A DNA stretch of 64,000 nucleotides from Musa acuminata AAA Group (Eukaryota > Streptophyta > Magnoliopsida > Zingiberales > Musaceae): the NCBI RefSeq assembly GCF_036884655.1, contig NC_088356.1:14037501-14101500 (forward strand), read 5' to 3'. The notes beneath the pieces are model-generated. The model had not been told where the DNA came from, did no database searches, and saw only the letters and a list, made by a program, of their open reading frames with translations. A program made the translations under genes and the position numbers. Below, one piece after another: positions 9,761-19,824 of the stretch; positions within the stretch are counted from its first letter, which is position 1, and every line of letters starts with the position of its first letter.

Positions 9761-12111
9761 TGTTGAATCTCGTATTTTGATGATGAAACTACTTGATATA
9801 TGTTTATGATTTAATCTGCGTTTTGAGTGACGCAGGGTGCTTCGATCAGGATGAAACAATTAAAGCAGGAACATCATGTTGAGCCGGAGGAACATGTCAG
9901 AAGATTGGACGTCGGGCCGGTGGATCGGTCGACGTATCGACAGAAGGCTTCGGGCCGTGGACTCGGGCATCGGGCCAAGAAGAGCGGGTATTGTGCCAAG
10001 GATATCGGAGTTGCGGAGTCAACTGGCCGATTGGGCAATAAGCTGCATGAAAGGACGATGCGCCGAAGAATCGGACGAAGCGTCGAGGGACCAATGACAT
10101 GCCGGACAACTTGGTTAATTGCTTAGGATTAATTGTCTCGATCGAAGTTTTTCTTTAATTGTGCAGGATTAGCTATGATAACGATGAAGACATAAAGCGA
10201 AACAAAGTGTCGGAGTCAAGCGCGAAGGATTTGTTGCAAGTTCGAGAGTTCGACGGAAGTCCGAAGGTTCGTCGGGAATGCTACCGGAACTAGCCGAGAA
10301 TGAGTTGGGAGCTTGCCGAAGGGTTTTTCGGAAGCTCGCCGGAAGGTTCATTGGGAGTTCGCGGAGCTCGCCGAGAAAGATCGGAGCTTGCCGAAGAAGC
10401 TCGTTGGAACTCGCTAAGAACAAATCGTGAAGTCTAGGAGCTTGCCGGGAGTCCGCAGAATGGTTTCCAAGAGTTCATCGGAAGACCGCCGGAAGTTTGC
10501 CGAAAGCTCGCCAAAAGAAGTCTTGACTTGCGGACTTTGTAATAGCTTATAAAATGTCTTTAAAATCATAGTTAGCACATTAATTAGGGTTAGGATTAGG
10601 TGTTAATCCTATAACCCAAGTAGGGGCCAATTAGGCCCAAGTTCGGACTGGTTTGGGCCAAGTTTGGAGCCAAACCAAGTGAGCTGAAATAGTGAAAGAG
10701 GTGGCACCGCCCCAGCCAGGAGGTAGCACCGCCCAGGCTATGTCTCCCAGCGAGACTGGGAGGTGCAACCGCCCTAGCCAGGAGGTGGCACCGCCTGCGG
10801 CTCAGTCTTCGAGCAAGACTGGGCGGTGCAACCTCCCTGACAGAGAGGTGGCACCGCCTGAGCTCGGTCTTCGAGCTCTGCCAGGCGGTGCAACCTCTCC
10901 AGTCAGGAGGTGCAACCGCCTGATCCCGGAATTCTGGGATTTGATCGTTTTGAGCTCCAAATTTGAACTGGGTTGGGGCCTATAAATACCCCACCCATTC
11001 AGCACTGAAAAGATACAGAACTTACCCGAAATCTTGATCTTTTCAGTGGTTCTTAGAGCTCAAAACTGCTAGTTTTCCTCCTCCTTCTGTTCTTCAAGTT
11101 TGAGTTGTAAAGAGAGGAGAGAAAACATCTGTAAGGGTTGTCTCCTAAGCCCGTCAAAAGGAGTAAATCTGTAAGAGGGTAGTTGGCCTTCGCCTATTGA
11201 AGGAAGGCCTCTAGTTGACGTCGGTAACCTCATCGGTGGAGGAAGCCAAAAGTGGAGTAGGTCAAGACTGACCGAACCACTCTAAATCTCTGGTTTGCGT
11301 TTATTTTGAGCACTTTATCATTACTGCAAACCTCCTACATAGCTACTGCTCTCTGCGCTTTTACGAACGAGTTCTGTGCAGTTTACGTTCACGTCTTAAT
11401 TCCATTTACAAACTGCAAACTGCTCTCTGCGCTTTTACGAACGAATTCTGTGCAATTTACGTTTACGTCTTGATTCCATCTACAAACTGCAAATTGTCTC
11501 TCTGCACTTTTACGAATGAGTTCTATGCAGTTTACGTTTACATCTTGATTTCACTTACAATTGCAAACTGTCTTCTGCGCTTTTTTTACGGACAAGGTTC
11601 TGTGCAGTTTACGTTTATGTCTTGATTTCATTTACAACTGCAAACTGTCTTCTGCGCTTTTACGAACAAGGTTCTGTGCAGTTTACGTTTACGTCTTGAT
11701 TTCATTTAGAACTGCAAACTGTCATCTGCGTTTAGACGCAAACTGCGTTTAGACGCAAACTGCGTTTAGACGTAAACTGCGCTTAGACGCAAACTGCGTT
11801 TAGACGCAAACTACGTTTAGACGCAAACTGCGCTTAGACGCAAACTGTGTTTAGACGCAAACTGTGTTTAGACGCAAACTGCGCTTAGACGCAATCTGCG
11901 CTTAGACGTAAACTGCGCTTAGACGCAAACTGGGTTTAGACGTAAACTGCGTTAAGAAGTAAAACTGCGCTTAATCTTAAGTAATCTTAAAATTGGCTTT
12001 TGCATCAAAATAGTTTTTATCGAACGAACGCAGCTTTCGTTTTAAATCGCTGAAAGATTTCCGCTGCACTAATTCACCCCCCCCCCCCTCTTAGTGCTCT
12101 TGATCCTAACA
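9761..12111 (+). repeat. S1 3' LTR
   Basis: A second copy of the 2.35-kb LTR with the same internal order: boxes at 10694-10925, TATAAATA at 10981-10988, the 74-bp array at 11345-11720, the 17-bp array at 11727-11955 and a 12-base C-run. It differs from the 5' LTR by scattered substitutions. Confidence 0.93.
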
Positions 12112-12116
12112 CAACT
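12112..12116. repeat. Target-site duplication of S1, right copy
   Basis: CAACT, identical to 3671-3675. Confidence 0.93.
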
Positions 12117-12678
12117 TCGTGAAGACTCAAGCTCCTTTTAACTCATCAAAAAGTTCATCCATCACTGGTATTGGGTACTTGTCCTTGACAGTGATGACAT
12201 TTAAAGCTCGGTAGTCGATGCACATCCGTTAAGTTCCGTCCTTCTTGCGTACAAGTAGCACCAGTGAGGAATAGGGGTGGCAACTTGGCCGAATCACCCT
12301 TGTTTCAAGTATCTCCTTTACAATCTTTTCAATTTTATCCTTCTAGAGGTGAGGCTATTAGTACGGCCAAGTGTTTGCTGGTGGCTTGCCTGGAAGGATT
12401 GGAATCCGATGGTCATGTTGCCGAGTAGGAGGAAGACTACACGACTCAGCAAAAATGTCAAAAAATTTAGCAAGAAATTATGTGAGATTTTGATCTTCAA
12501 TTTCTATTTTCTTCCCCTCTAGTTGCTGTTAGAGATGCATAAAAAAGCCACCATTTACCTTGTGCAAATCTTTCTCCATTCGTTGGGTTCAAACGGTGGT
12601 TACGTTGCTTCCGTGCTTCCCGCGTAGGATGATCTGTTTGCCTTTGAAGTAGAATTTCATAATTAATTTGGAGAAGTA
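12117..12678 (-). pseudogene. pol: A1 reverse transcriptase, N-terminal part
   Basis: On the minus strand this region follows the protease frame. It contains the RT start typical of Ty3/gypsy: a segment corresponding to KDEIEKIV and IRPS near 12300-12350, then the VLLVRKKDGT-like and [12 protein letters not shown] blocks near 12190-12260. Stops and frameshifts interrupt it. It ends at the S1 insertion; the catalytic half is at 3359-3675. Confidence 0.7.
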
Positions 12679-13407
12679 TCAAGAGACATCACCTAGCATT
12701 GTCAACCATTCTATGCCAAGCACAGCCTCATAGTCATCAATTGGTAGGAGGAAGAAGCCGGTGATAATTTCTTGGTCTTGCAGTAATAGTTTCACCTGCG
12801 GACATCTTTGGTCGCACTTTAGGATTCTTCCGTCAGTGACCTTTATGTCGAACTTGCTGCAACCTTCAATGTGGAGCATCATTCGAGAAGCAACCTTACT
12901 GTTTAGGAAGTTTTTAGTGCTGCTCGTGTCGATGAGAATAGTGATCGGTTGTTGTTTGAGAAGGCCTCCAACTTTTATCATTTGCGGGTTTGAGTAGCCG
13001 GCTAGTGCATGTACCGTAAAGTTGATTGGTTGTGGCTCTTCTTCCACATCTTCTTCTTCATGTTCAAGGCTCTCTTCTGGATGTTCAATGACCTCTTCTT
13101 CTACTGGTTCAATCACAAAAAGTCTCCTTTTTTTACAGCGATGCTCGTGGCTCCATGGCTCGTCGTAGTGCCAACATAACCCCTTCGCAGATCGCTCCCG
13201 AAGCTCTTCTTTTGTCAACCTTTTTAGTGCAGGGGCTTGATTGACAGTAGAGGGGGCTGAGGGCTTCAGTATTACTGGTTGGGGAGTAACTCTAGTCCTC
13301 TGAGCTTCATGGTTCAATTGCTCCTCTTGAAGTCGTGCGAAAGAGATGGCTGCCATAAGCGTGTATGGTTGTCGTGCTTTTACTTCTCCCCGGATATCTG
13401 GCTTCAA
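12679..13407 (-). pseudogene. gag: A1 Gag C-terminus and protease
   Basis: A 242-residue open stretch on the minus strand joins the end of Gag to protease. It begins at EVKARQPYTLMAAISFARLQ. The nucleocapsid motif reads CWHYDEPWSHEHRC, with Tyr where the second Cys of a CCHC knuckle is expected. An acidic EEEDVEEEP linker follows, then the protease block ILIDTSSTKNFLN, in which the catalytic DTG reads DTS (A2 has DTG at the same place). It also carries FFLLPIDDYEAVLGIEWL, a conserved protease end. Open length is preserved but both key motifs are altered. Confidence 0.83.
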
Positions 13408-13960
13408 GCCCTCAATGAAGGTCTCTAATAGCTATTTTTCAGACTAATCATGAGTTTGATTAGACTCTCAAACCTGGTTTGGTACTCCTGAATGGTGGAG
13501 GTTTGTCGGATCTTTGCTAGTTGTCCGTCAATGTTCTCGTAATCAGTTGGTCCGAAGCTGATCAGCAGTCCTTCTTTGAATTATCGCCATGAGAGGACTC
13601 CATGAGTGTGTTCAAACTAGTCAAACCACTGTATGGCATCCCCTTTAAGATGTATAGCCATAATTTCCATCATAGATGCGTTTGTGGTTTTGTGGTACCA
13701 AAAATATTGCTCCGTGCATTAGATCCAACCAATTGGGTCTCCTTCTTCCCATCTAGGAAAGTCCATTCTCATGCATGGATAGTTAGAATCAGTCATAGAG
13801 CTTCCCCTCTCTTGGAAGTTATCTCTTCAAGCTTGGTGTGATTGGTCATAGCTCTCTCCTTGATGTGATTTCTTCGGGCTTGATGGTCGGCCCAAACTAA
13901 GTTCGGTAAAGAGAGTCCAAATCTTACCCTCCATTCGTGCCTCGAATGCTACAAATCTAG
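13408..13960 (-). pseudogene. gag: A1 Gag, degenerate N-terminal and central part
   Basis: On the minus strand, broken frames carry a retrotransposon Gag domain: a W-rich DGD...W(I)SRAEQ-like block near 13700, then ALQWFDWFEH-like, FGPTDYENIDGQLAKI-like and YQ-RFERLSNQ-like blocks toward 13450. The same order occurs in the G3 gag (21600-22000). Multiple stops make it a pseudogene. The exact start cannot be placed. Confidence 0.6.
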
Positions 13961-14928
13961 CATTGATTGCCTCCTCAGATGCTATATTATATGTCTCCAA
14001 ATCTGTAATATTAAGATCTCTCTTTTATTGTCGGGTTAAAGGCATGTATAGGTTGAGAGAAGTGGTGGTCGAAAGGGTTGGTGGATTGGTGGATATAGGC
14101 TGCGGTTTAGGCTTATTTTGGATGCAGTTTGAGGGTATGGTTTAGTAGAGTTTTAGGGCTGTGATGGTAGTGGATGAAGGTTAGGGAAAAAAGTTTTAAA
14201 TCTATGGTAGATGGCAGCAAAGGTTTGATAGAAATCATTGGAAGTTGCTGCAGATATATGTTGTCTTGTAAGAGCAGAATTATCGTCGAAGAAACAGTGG
14301 TTTCTTGATGAAATTTCCAGAAAAAATTGAGAGATATGAGGAGAGAATTTGATAGAAAAATATTGGTTTATATAACAACAAAGATGACCAATTTAATAAA
14401 AAAAAAAATGGTAGTATAACAGCAAGCAAATTGGTGCAAGTTGTGGTAGCAGAATTCTCGTCGAAAAATTTCAGCGGTTTGCAATGAAAATTTGCAGCAA
14501 CACAAGAACATTTTTAGAGATGAATTCCTCATTAATTCAATCTTAGATGGAAGCTAAGATGATCTATGAAGTGAAATTTTATTCAAAAAGGGTTGCAAAT
14601 AGATCGGTTAAGGCAACAATATACGATTGAAATTTTCTACAGCAATCCTTCGTTCATAAAGATGATAACTTTTGTGATGAAAGGAATTCGCAGGAATATA
14701 GGAATAATTTTTTTTGGATTTTTGTATAAGAATAACTAAATTACAGCAGTAGTAAGGTAGGAAACCAAAACCTGTTGTAATTCACGAGGAGATTAAAGGA
14801 TGATCCGCGGTGGTGGAGATGATAGCGGAATTCAGCGACGATCTTTTATGCAATTGTGGGAATTGCTTTGGGCAGTTGTGGAGGGCTAATGGATGGCTGT
14901 GGAAGGGCAGCGAGATGCTAAGAAAATT
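13961..14928 (-). other. A1 leader between PBS and gag
   Basis: AT-rich sequence of about 970 bases lies between the PBS and the first recognisable Gag sequence. I see no conserved frame, RNA gene or clear repeat in it. Confidence 0.55.
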
Positions 14929-14940
14929 GCTCTGATACCA
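14929..14940 (-). other. A1 primer-binding site
   Basis: The minus strand reads TGGTATCAGAGC two bases after the 5' LTR, complementary to initiator tRNA-Met. Confidence 0.88.
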
Positions 14941-14942
14941 GA

Positions 14943-15358
14943 TGATAGAACCCTTACAGATTCTAAGCTTGGGGTTGATTTCTTTAGGGGATTGGCCTCC
15001 TTGGAACTCTATAGGGGTTCCTTCCTCCAAATTGCTGCTCAAAGGCTGCAGAAAAGATTCATCTATTGCTTGTTAAAAGAGGATGAATACATGACTATTT
15101 ATAGGGCTTCTAAACTCTAACTCCTAATATGACTCCTAATCAAGACTCCTATTCCTTTATAACTCCTAATGCTTCTCTAAAAACAACTCCTAATAGGACT
15201 CCTACTCAAGACTCTTATTCCTTTACAACTCCTAATGCTTCTCCAAGAAATAACCTCCTAACCCTAACCGGCCTCTTCACCTCTTTAATAGGGGTCAGCT
15301 AGGTAGGTTAACATGAATGCCCCTCTCAATTAGAACTCTCCTAGCTAGAGTCCTAACA
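14943..15358 (-). repeat. A1 5' LTR
   Basis: A 416-base LTR on the minus strand begins TGTTAGGACTC at 15358 and ends TTCTATCA at 14943. It has a TATAAATAG-like box near 15094 and repeats of the unit ACTCCTAATxxGACTCCTA (15118-15250). It is similar to the A2 3' LTR (23943-24336). Confidence 0.87.
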
Positions 15359-16995
15359 CTATCATAATAAACTCCTCCTTATACACATTAGCTTAATGAT
15401 ATATTGGAAAGGAGGAACCACACACTATTGGACATGGTGCAGTCACTTTTTGGAGATACGCCATAAAGTCCATAATTTAACTTCTAAATAGAGTTCCATC
15501 TAAAGTGGTAGTATCTACATATGAGATATAGAAAGAGAAAAAGCATGATCTTAAGGTTGTTAAGATTTAAGGATGTCCTACCTACGTTAGAGATACAACC
15601 CCGATAAGTTGGAGTGAAGGACGAAATAATGTAAATTTGTGGGATACACCAATGAGACTTGTGGATATTATTTCTATCATTCCGAGGGTTAAAAGGTCTT
15701 TGTTGTTAATATAGTGGTGTTCCTTGAAAAAAAACATATTCTTAGTGGAAATAGTAGGAGTGTGAAAGAGTTAAGTGAGGTTGGAGAACCTAGCTTAAGC
15801 ACCATTCCACATGACAAATATGTTTCGGTACCTAGCACACAAGTTCCAACTTTGTGTAAGTCCAGTAGAGTATCCAACCCTCCTAAAAGATATATAGGAT
15901 ATATCAAGAGTGATGACATTAAGGATTTCGATCCTTAGATCTTTGAGGAGACTATTACAAGAATAGACTCTAGGAAGTGATAAGAGGCCATGAATTCTAA
16001 TATGGATTTTATGTACTCCAATAAGGTTTGGAATATAGTTGATACACCTGAGGGTATTGTACCCATTAGTTACTAGTGGATCTTCAAGAAGAAGATTTGA
16101 GGAAATGGAAAGATAGAGACCTACAAGGGTATCGTTAAAAGCAAGGTATTGACTACGATAAAAAATTCTCACCTGTGGCCATGTTGAAATCTATCCAAAT
16201 TCTATTAGTCATTGCAACATACTATGATTATGAGATCTGACAAATGGATATAAAAAATATATTCCTCAATAGCAATCTTGAGGAGCAGGTGCATATGATA
16301 TAACCTAAGGGATTTATGTATAAGGAAAGTTTAAATAAGGTGTGTAGATTGCTTAAGTTCATCTATGGACTAAAACAAGCTTCCCAAAGTTGGAACATAA
16401 GATTTGATGAGGCAATCAGATCTTATGACTTTGTTATGAATAAATATGAGCCTTGTATATATAGGAAGGTATGTAAGAGTGCTCTCACATTCTTGGTGGC
16501 ATATGTGGATGGCATCCTAATCGTTGGGAATGATATAGGAATGCTCTCCATGGTTAAGGCTTGGTTATCTAGGCACTTCTCCATGAAAGATTTAGGAGAA
16601 GTATCCTATATTTTGGGGATTTGAATCTATAGAGATAAATCTAAAAGGATACTTGGCGTGTCCTAATCTAGGTACATAGACACCATTATCGAAAGGTTAG
16701 GCATGAAAAATTTCAAGAGAGGTCTCATACTAATGAGACATAGAATATCACTTTCTAAGAGTATGTCCTCAAAGATTCCTATAGAAAGAGCAAACATAGA
16801 TAGGATACCCTATACCTCAGTGATAGGGTCTATCATGTATGCTATGTTACGTACCAGGCCTGATATAATACATGCTCTAAGTGTTACGAGAAAGTATTAG
16901 GCAGATCCAAGTTTAAAATGCTAGAAGGCAGTAGAGTGTATCCTTAGTACTTGAGAAGGACTAAGGATCTTTTACTGGTATACGGAGGAGATAGC
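15359..16995 (+). pseudogene. pol: Copia C2 integrase-RT-RNase H, first part
   Basis: A decayed pol of the same family as C3. It follows C3 from the end of the integrase core (about 43880, matching near 15370) through the GKKPDLKVVK-type region. RT is recognisable at 16316-16624, where KVCRLLKFIYGLKQASQSWN is followed by AYVDGILIVGN; the YVDD box reads YVDG. RNase H starts at about 16800 (RPDIIHALSVTRKY). Many stops and frameshifts occur. The copy is split at 16995 by S2 and resumes at 32070. Its 5' half is missing at the A1 junction. Confidence 0.85.
16991..16995. repeat. Target-site duplication of S2, left copy
   Basis: ATAGC directly before the S2 left LTR is repeated at 32065-32069 directly after its right LTR. 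C3 has the corresponding uninterrupted sequence near 45489 (GGTAATAGCCTTAAGG). Confidence 0.9.
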
Positions 16996-17621
16996 TGTTA
17001 GGAAAAGAGTCGGCACTAAGAGGGGGGGGGGGTGAATTTATGCAGCGGTAAAAATTATGTCAGTTCAAAACTTCAATGCGATTAAATCCATTTTTGACAA
17101 AAAACCATTTCGTAAAGGTATTAACTTTGAAAGCGTACGAAAGAGCATAGTGGATGTAAAGCAAGTAAAGTGGTTTGCAGTAAAGTAAATTACATAAGAG
17201 AAACGCAAACTAGATTTTTTTAGTGGTTCGGTCGTGGTGACCTACATCCACTTCGTCGATTCCTCTTCCGTCGAGGCCATCGGCATCCACTATCGGTCTT
17301 CTTTCAATGGGCGAAGACCAACTACCCTTTTACACCCCTCTTCTCCTTTTCACAAGTTTAGGAGATAACCTTTTACAACTCTCTTTTACAAGGTATCCCT
17401 CTCACATCTCTCTTAGAACTCTCTCTAAGCTTTGGGAGGAGGGAACTCAACTTTCTAAGGTTTATAACTTTATAATCATATAGTTTTGCTTAATATTTCT
17501 TACTAATCCATGCAAGAATAGCTGGGGTATTTATAGGCCTCAAATGGATTCAAATTTGGAGCCCAAAATTCAAACCCCCGAAATTTTAGGGTACGGGCGG
17601 TACCACCGCCTACACTGGGTG
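16996..17621 (-). repeat. S2 3' LTR, distal half
   Basis: It matches 30486-31109 of the 5' LTR, including the long G-run (C-run on the minus strand) near 17024, the minus-strand TATA box at 17528-17535 and the first GGCGGTACCACCGCC box. It ends abruptly at gypsy A2. Confidence 0.85.
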
Positions 17622-18180
17622 GTAAGCCAAAGAGGTTAACAAGAGAAGAGCTTCGGTAGCAATATGCGAAGGGGTTATGTTGGCATTATGACGAGCCGTG
17701 GAGCCGTGAGCATCACTGTAGTAAAGGGAGACTTCTTATGATTAAACCAATAGAAGAAGAGGTCATTGAACATCCAGAAGAGAATCTTGAACATAAAGAA
17801 GAAGATGTAGAAGAAGAGCCACAACCGATCGAAGTTACGGTACATACACTAGCCGGCTACTCAAACCCAAAAATGATGAAAGTTGGAGGCCTTCTCAAAC
17901 AACAACCGATCACTGTTCTCATCGACACGGGCAGTACTAATAACTTTCTAAACAGTAAGGTTACTATCTAGATGGCCTTACCTATCAGGTTTTACGTTAA
18001 GGTCGCCGATGGATGGATTTTGAAGTATGATCGTAGGCGCCCGCAAGTGAAACTATTGCTGATCATGAGGCCTTACCAAGAGATAATTGCATATTTCTTC
18101 CTTCTCCCTCTTGATGATCATGAGGCCATGCTCATAATTAAATGTTTGACAACATTAGGTGATATTTCTTGGAATTTTAT
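17622..18180 (+). pseudogene. gag: A2 Gag end and protease
   Basis: It begins inside Gag at a KRLTREELR-like block and the altered knuckle CWHYDEPWSREHHC. Then comes the acidic EEEDVEEEP linker and the protease block VLIDTGSTNNFLNSK, with an intact DTG. A stop follows at 17969, and the protease end FFLLPLDDHEAML is open again (17972-18271). Apart from DTG it is close to A1 12679-13407. Confidence 0.8.
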
Positions 18181-19291
18181 GCAACTAATTATGAAATTTT
18201 ACAGTAAGGAGAAACAGGTGATATTGAACGGGAAACGTGGGGGCGACGTAACGACGATTTACACACAATAAATGGAGAAGTTTTTGCATAAAGCATGTAG
18301 CAGATTTTTGGTACAACTTGAGCAGCAAACTAAGGGAGAGTCAATAGAATTTGAAGATCCAAACCTACTACCTTTGCTTGCTGAATTTTCAGATATATTT
18401 GATGAACTGTATAACCTATCTCTTACCCGTCGGCATGATCATTATATAACGATTCTTTTAGGCAAACCTCAAGCAAATACTCGGCCATATCAATATCTAC
18501 ATCTTCAAAAGGATGAAATAGAAAAGATTGTAAAATAGATGCTTGAAATAGGAGTTATTCGGCCAAGTTGCAACCTCTACTCTTCACCGGTGCTACTTGT
18601 ACGCAAGAAGGACGGAACATGACGAATATGTATTGATTACCGAGCTCTCAATGGCATAACCATCAAGGACAAATACCTTATTCCAATAGCAGATGAATTG
18701 CTAGATGAAAGGGAGCACAAATCTTCATAAAGCTGGACCTTTGATCCGGGTATCATTAAATATGAGTGTGCGAAGAAGACATACCGAAAACCACCTTTTG
18801 AACACACAACAACCACTATGAATTTTTGCTTTCTTCAACAGAAGGTGGAATATCTTGGGCATATCATATCAGAGGAAGGTGTGACAGTGGACCCCTTCAA
18901 AATTGAAGCAATGCAAAACTGGCCTACCCCGAGGAACATAAAATTGCTACATGGCTTTCTGGGTTTAACAGGCTACTATCGTTAGTTCATGAAAAACTAT
19001 GTTAAGATCAATGCACCACTTACTTTCTTACTGGAAAAAGATGTCTTCCAATGGTTAGACAGAGCCTCCGCTGCCTTCGACAAACTTAAGGCAGCCATGA
19101 CGACGACCCCGGTACTAACACTACCAGATTTCAACCGACCCTTCATTATTGAGGCCGACGCATCTGGAGTCGGAATTGGAGCCATTCTCATATAAGATGG
19201 TCGACCACTCACATATACTAGCAAGGCATTATCTCCCTCCTATCAAAATAAGTCAACATATGATAAGGAGATGCTCGCCTTTGTGCACACA
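18181..19291 (+). pseudogene. pol: A2 reverse transcriptase and start of RNase H
   Basis: The RT N-terminus is recognisable (LLAEFSDIFDEL, a stop after EIEKIVK, then IRPS, PVLLVRKKDGT and [12 protein letters not shown]). The catalytic FDD box is missing because of an internal deletion near 18720-18835. The RT end follows ([14 protein letters not shown], near 18850). RNase H begins at 18989-19195 with FDKLKAAMTTTPVL and FIIEADASGVGIGAIL. G3 interrupts it at 19291. Confidence 0.8.
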
Positions 19292-19810
19292 TGTTAGGAC
19301 CCTTTTTCTGAGCTTTTGAATAATGTTTATTAAGTCTGTTTAGTCCAGTTATTATTGAGTCGATTTGGTTCAATTAGAGTCAAGTAGAGGTTTATTTAAT
19401 ATTTATTTATTATTAGAGTTCAAGTCCTGATGGACTTTGGGTGGAACTCTATAAATAGGGATGTAACTGCTTCTTTTAAATAATCTATGAAAAATACTAT
19501 TATGTTTTGGACAAACCCTAGGAGGCCGATCCCCTCGAAGTAATCAAGGAGGGCCAATCCCCTCGAAGCAATCAAGGAGGCCGATCCCCTCGAAGTGATC
19601 ATTATCATCCTCATTTCTCCCATTTCTCTTCTTCTTTTTTACTATACGACTTTAGGGTCTTATCAATTAGTATCAGAGCGACGATAAGACCTTTAGGGTC
19701 TTATCATTTGGTATCAGAGTGACGATAAGACCTTTAGGGTCTTATCAATTGGTATCAGAGCATCCCCATTTCTCCCCTTTCTTCCACGATAAGATTTTAG
19801 GGTCTTATCA
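19292..19810 (+). repeat. G3 5' LTR
   Basis: It begins TGTTAGGACCC and ends GGGTCTTATCA. A TATAAATAG box lies at about 19450. Three GAGG(C/G)CCGATCCCCTCGAAG-type repeats lie at 19520-19600. The last 150 bases hold three repeats of TTTAGGGTCTTATCA followed by a primer-binding-site-like word (about 19668, 19709 and 19750). Confidence 0.9.
19666..19761 (+). repeat. Primer-binding-site copies inside the G3 5' LTR
   Basis: The LTR-end/PBS junction sequence (TTATCAATTGGTATCAGAGC) occurs three times before the true junction: near 19661-19680 (one base off), 19701-19720 and 19742-19761. Each is followed by GACGATAAGACC or CATCCCC. The 3' LTR carries the same copies at about 23029, 23070 and 23111. 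Confidence 0.88.
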
Positions 19811-19812
19811 TT

Positions 19813-19824
19813 TGGTATCAGAGC
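19813..19824 (+). other. G3 primer-binding site
   Basis: TGGTATCAGAGC starts two bases after the 5' LTR end and complements initiator tRNA-Met. Confidence 0.85.

Larger units (their letters stand above)
3676..12111 (+). mobile_element. Sirevirus S1, complete non-autonomous (Gag-only) element
   Basis: This is a complete 8,436-base element bounded by LTRs of 2,355 and 2,351 bases and a perfect CAACT TSD. Internally it has a PBS, one intact gag frame (6081-7088), 2.65 kb of AT-rich sequence without coding capacity, and a polypurine tract. Protease, integrase, RT and RNase H are absent. Part of the noncoding interior (about 8120-8395) is closely similar to the region after pol in D1 (about 54284-54545). 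That points to loss of pol from a D-like ancestor rather than replacement by unrelated DNA. The LTRs differ by scattered substitutions, and the 4-base length difference equals the difference in their C-runs, so the insertion looks fairly recent. Mobility would need enzymes from another element (inference). Confidence 0.92.
1749..15358 (-). mobile_element. Gypsy element A1, interrupted by Sirevirus S1
   Basis: This is a minus-strand Ty3/gypsy element. From right to left it has a 5' LTR (14943-15358), PBS (14929-14940), degenerate Gag, protease, the first part of RT, the S1 insertion (3676-12111), the rest of RT, RNase H, an integrase with a large internal deletion, a polypurine tract and a truncated 3' LTR (1749-1904). 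The gag-PR-RT-RH-IN order identifies Ty3/gypsy. The C-terminal TWENYDDLK block suggests a chromovirus relative. CTATC at 15359-15363 could be one TSD copy, but the left end is broken so it cannot be paired. All coding regions are disrupted. Confidence 0.85.

Noticed and set aside
15359..15363. CTATC as a confirmed target-site duplication of A1
   Set aside because: The other end of A1 is truncated at 1749, so there is no second copy to compare.
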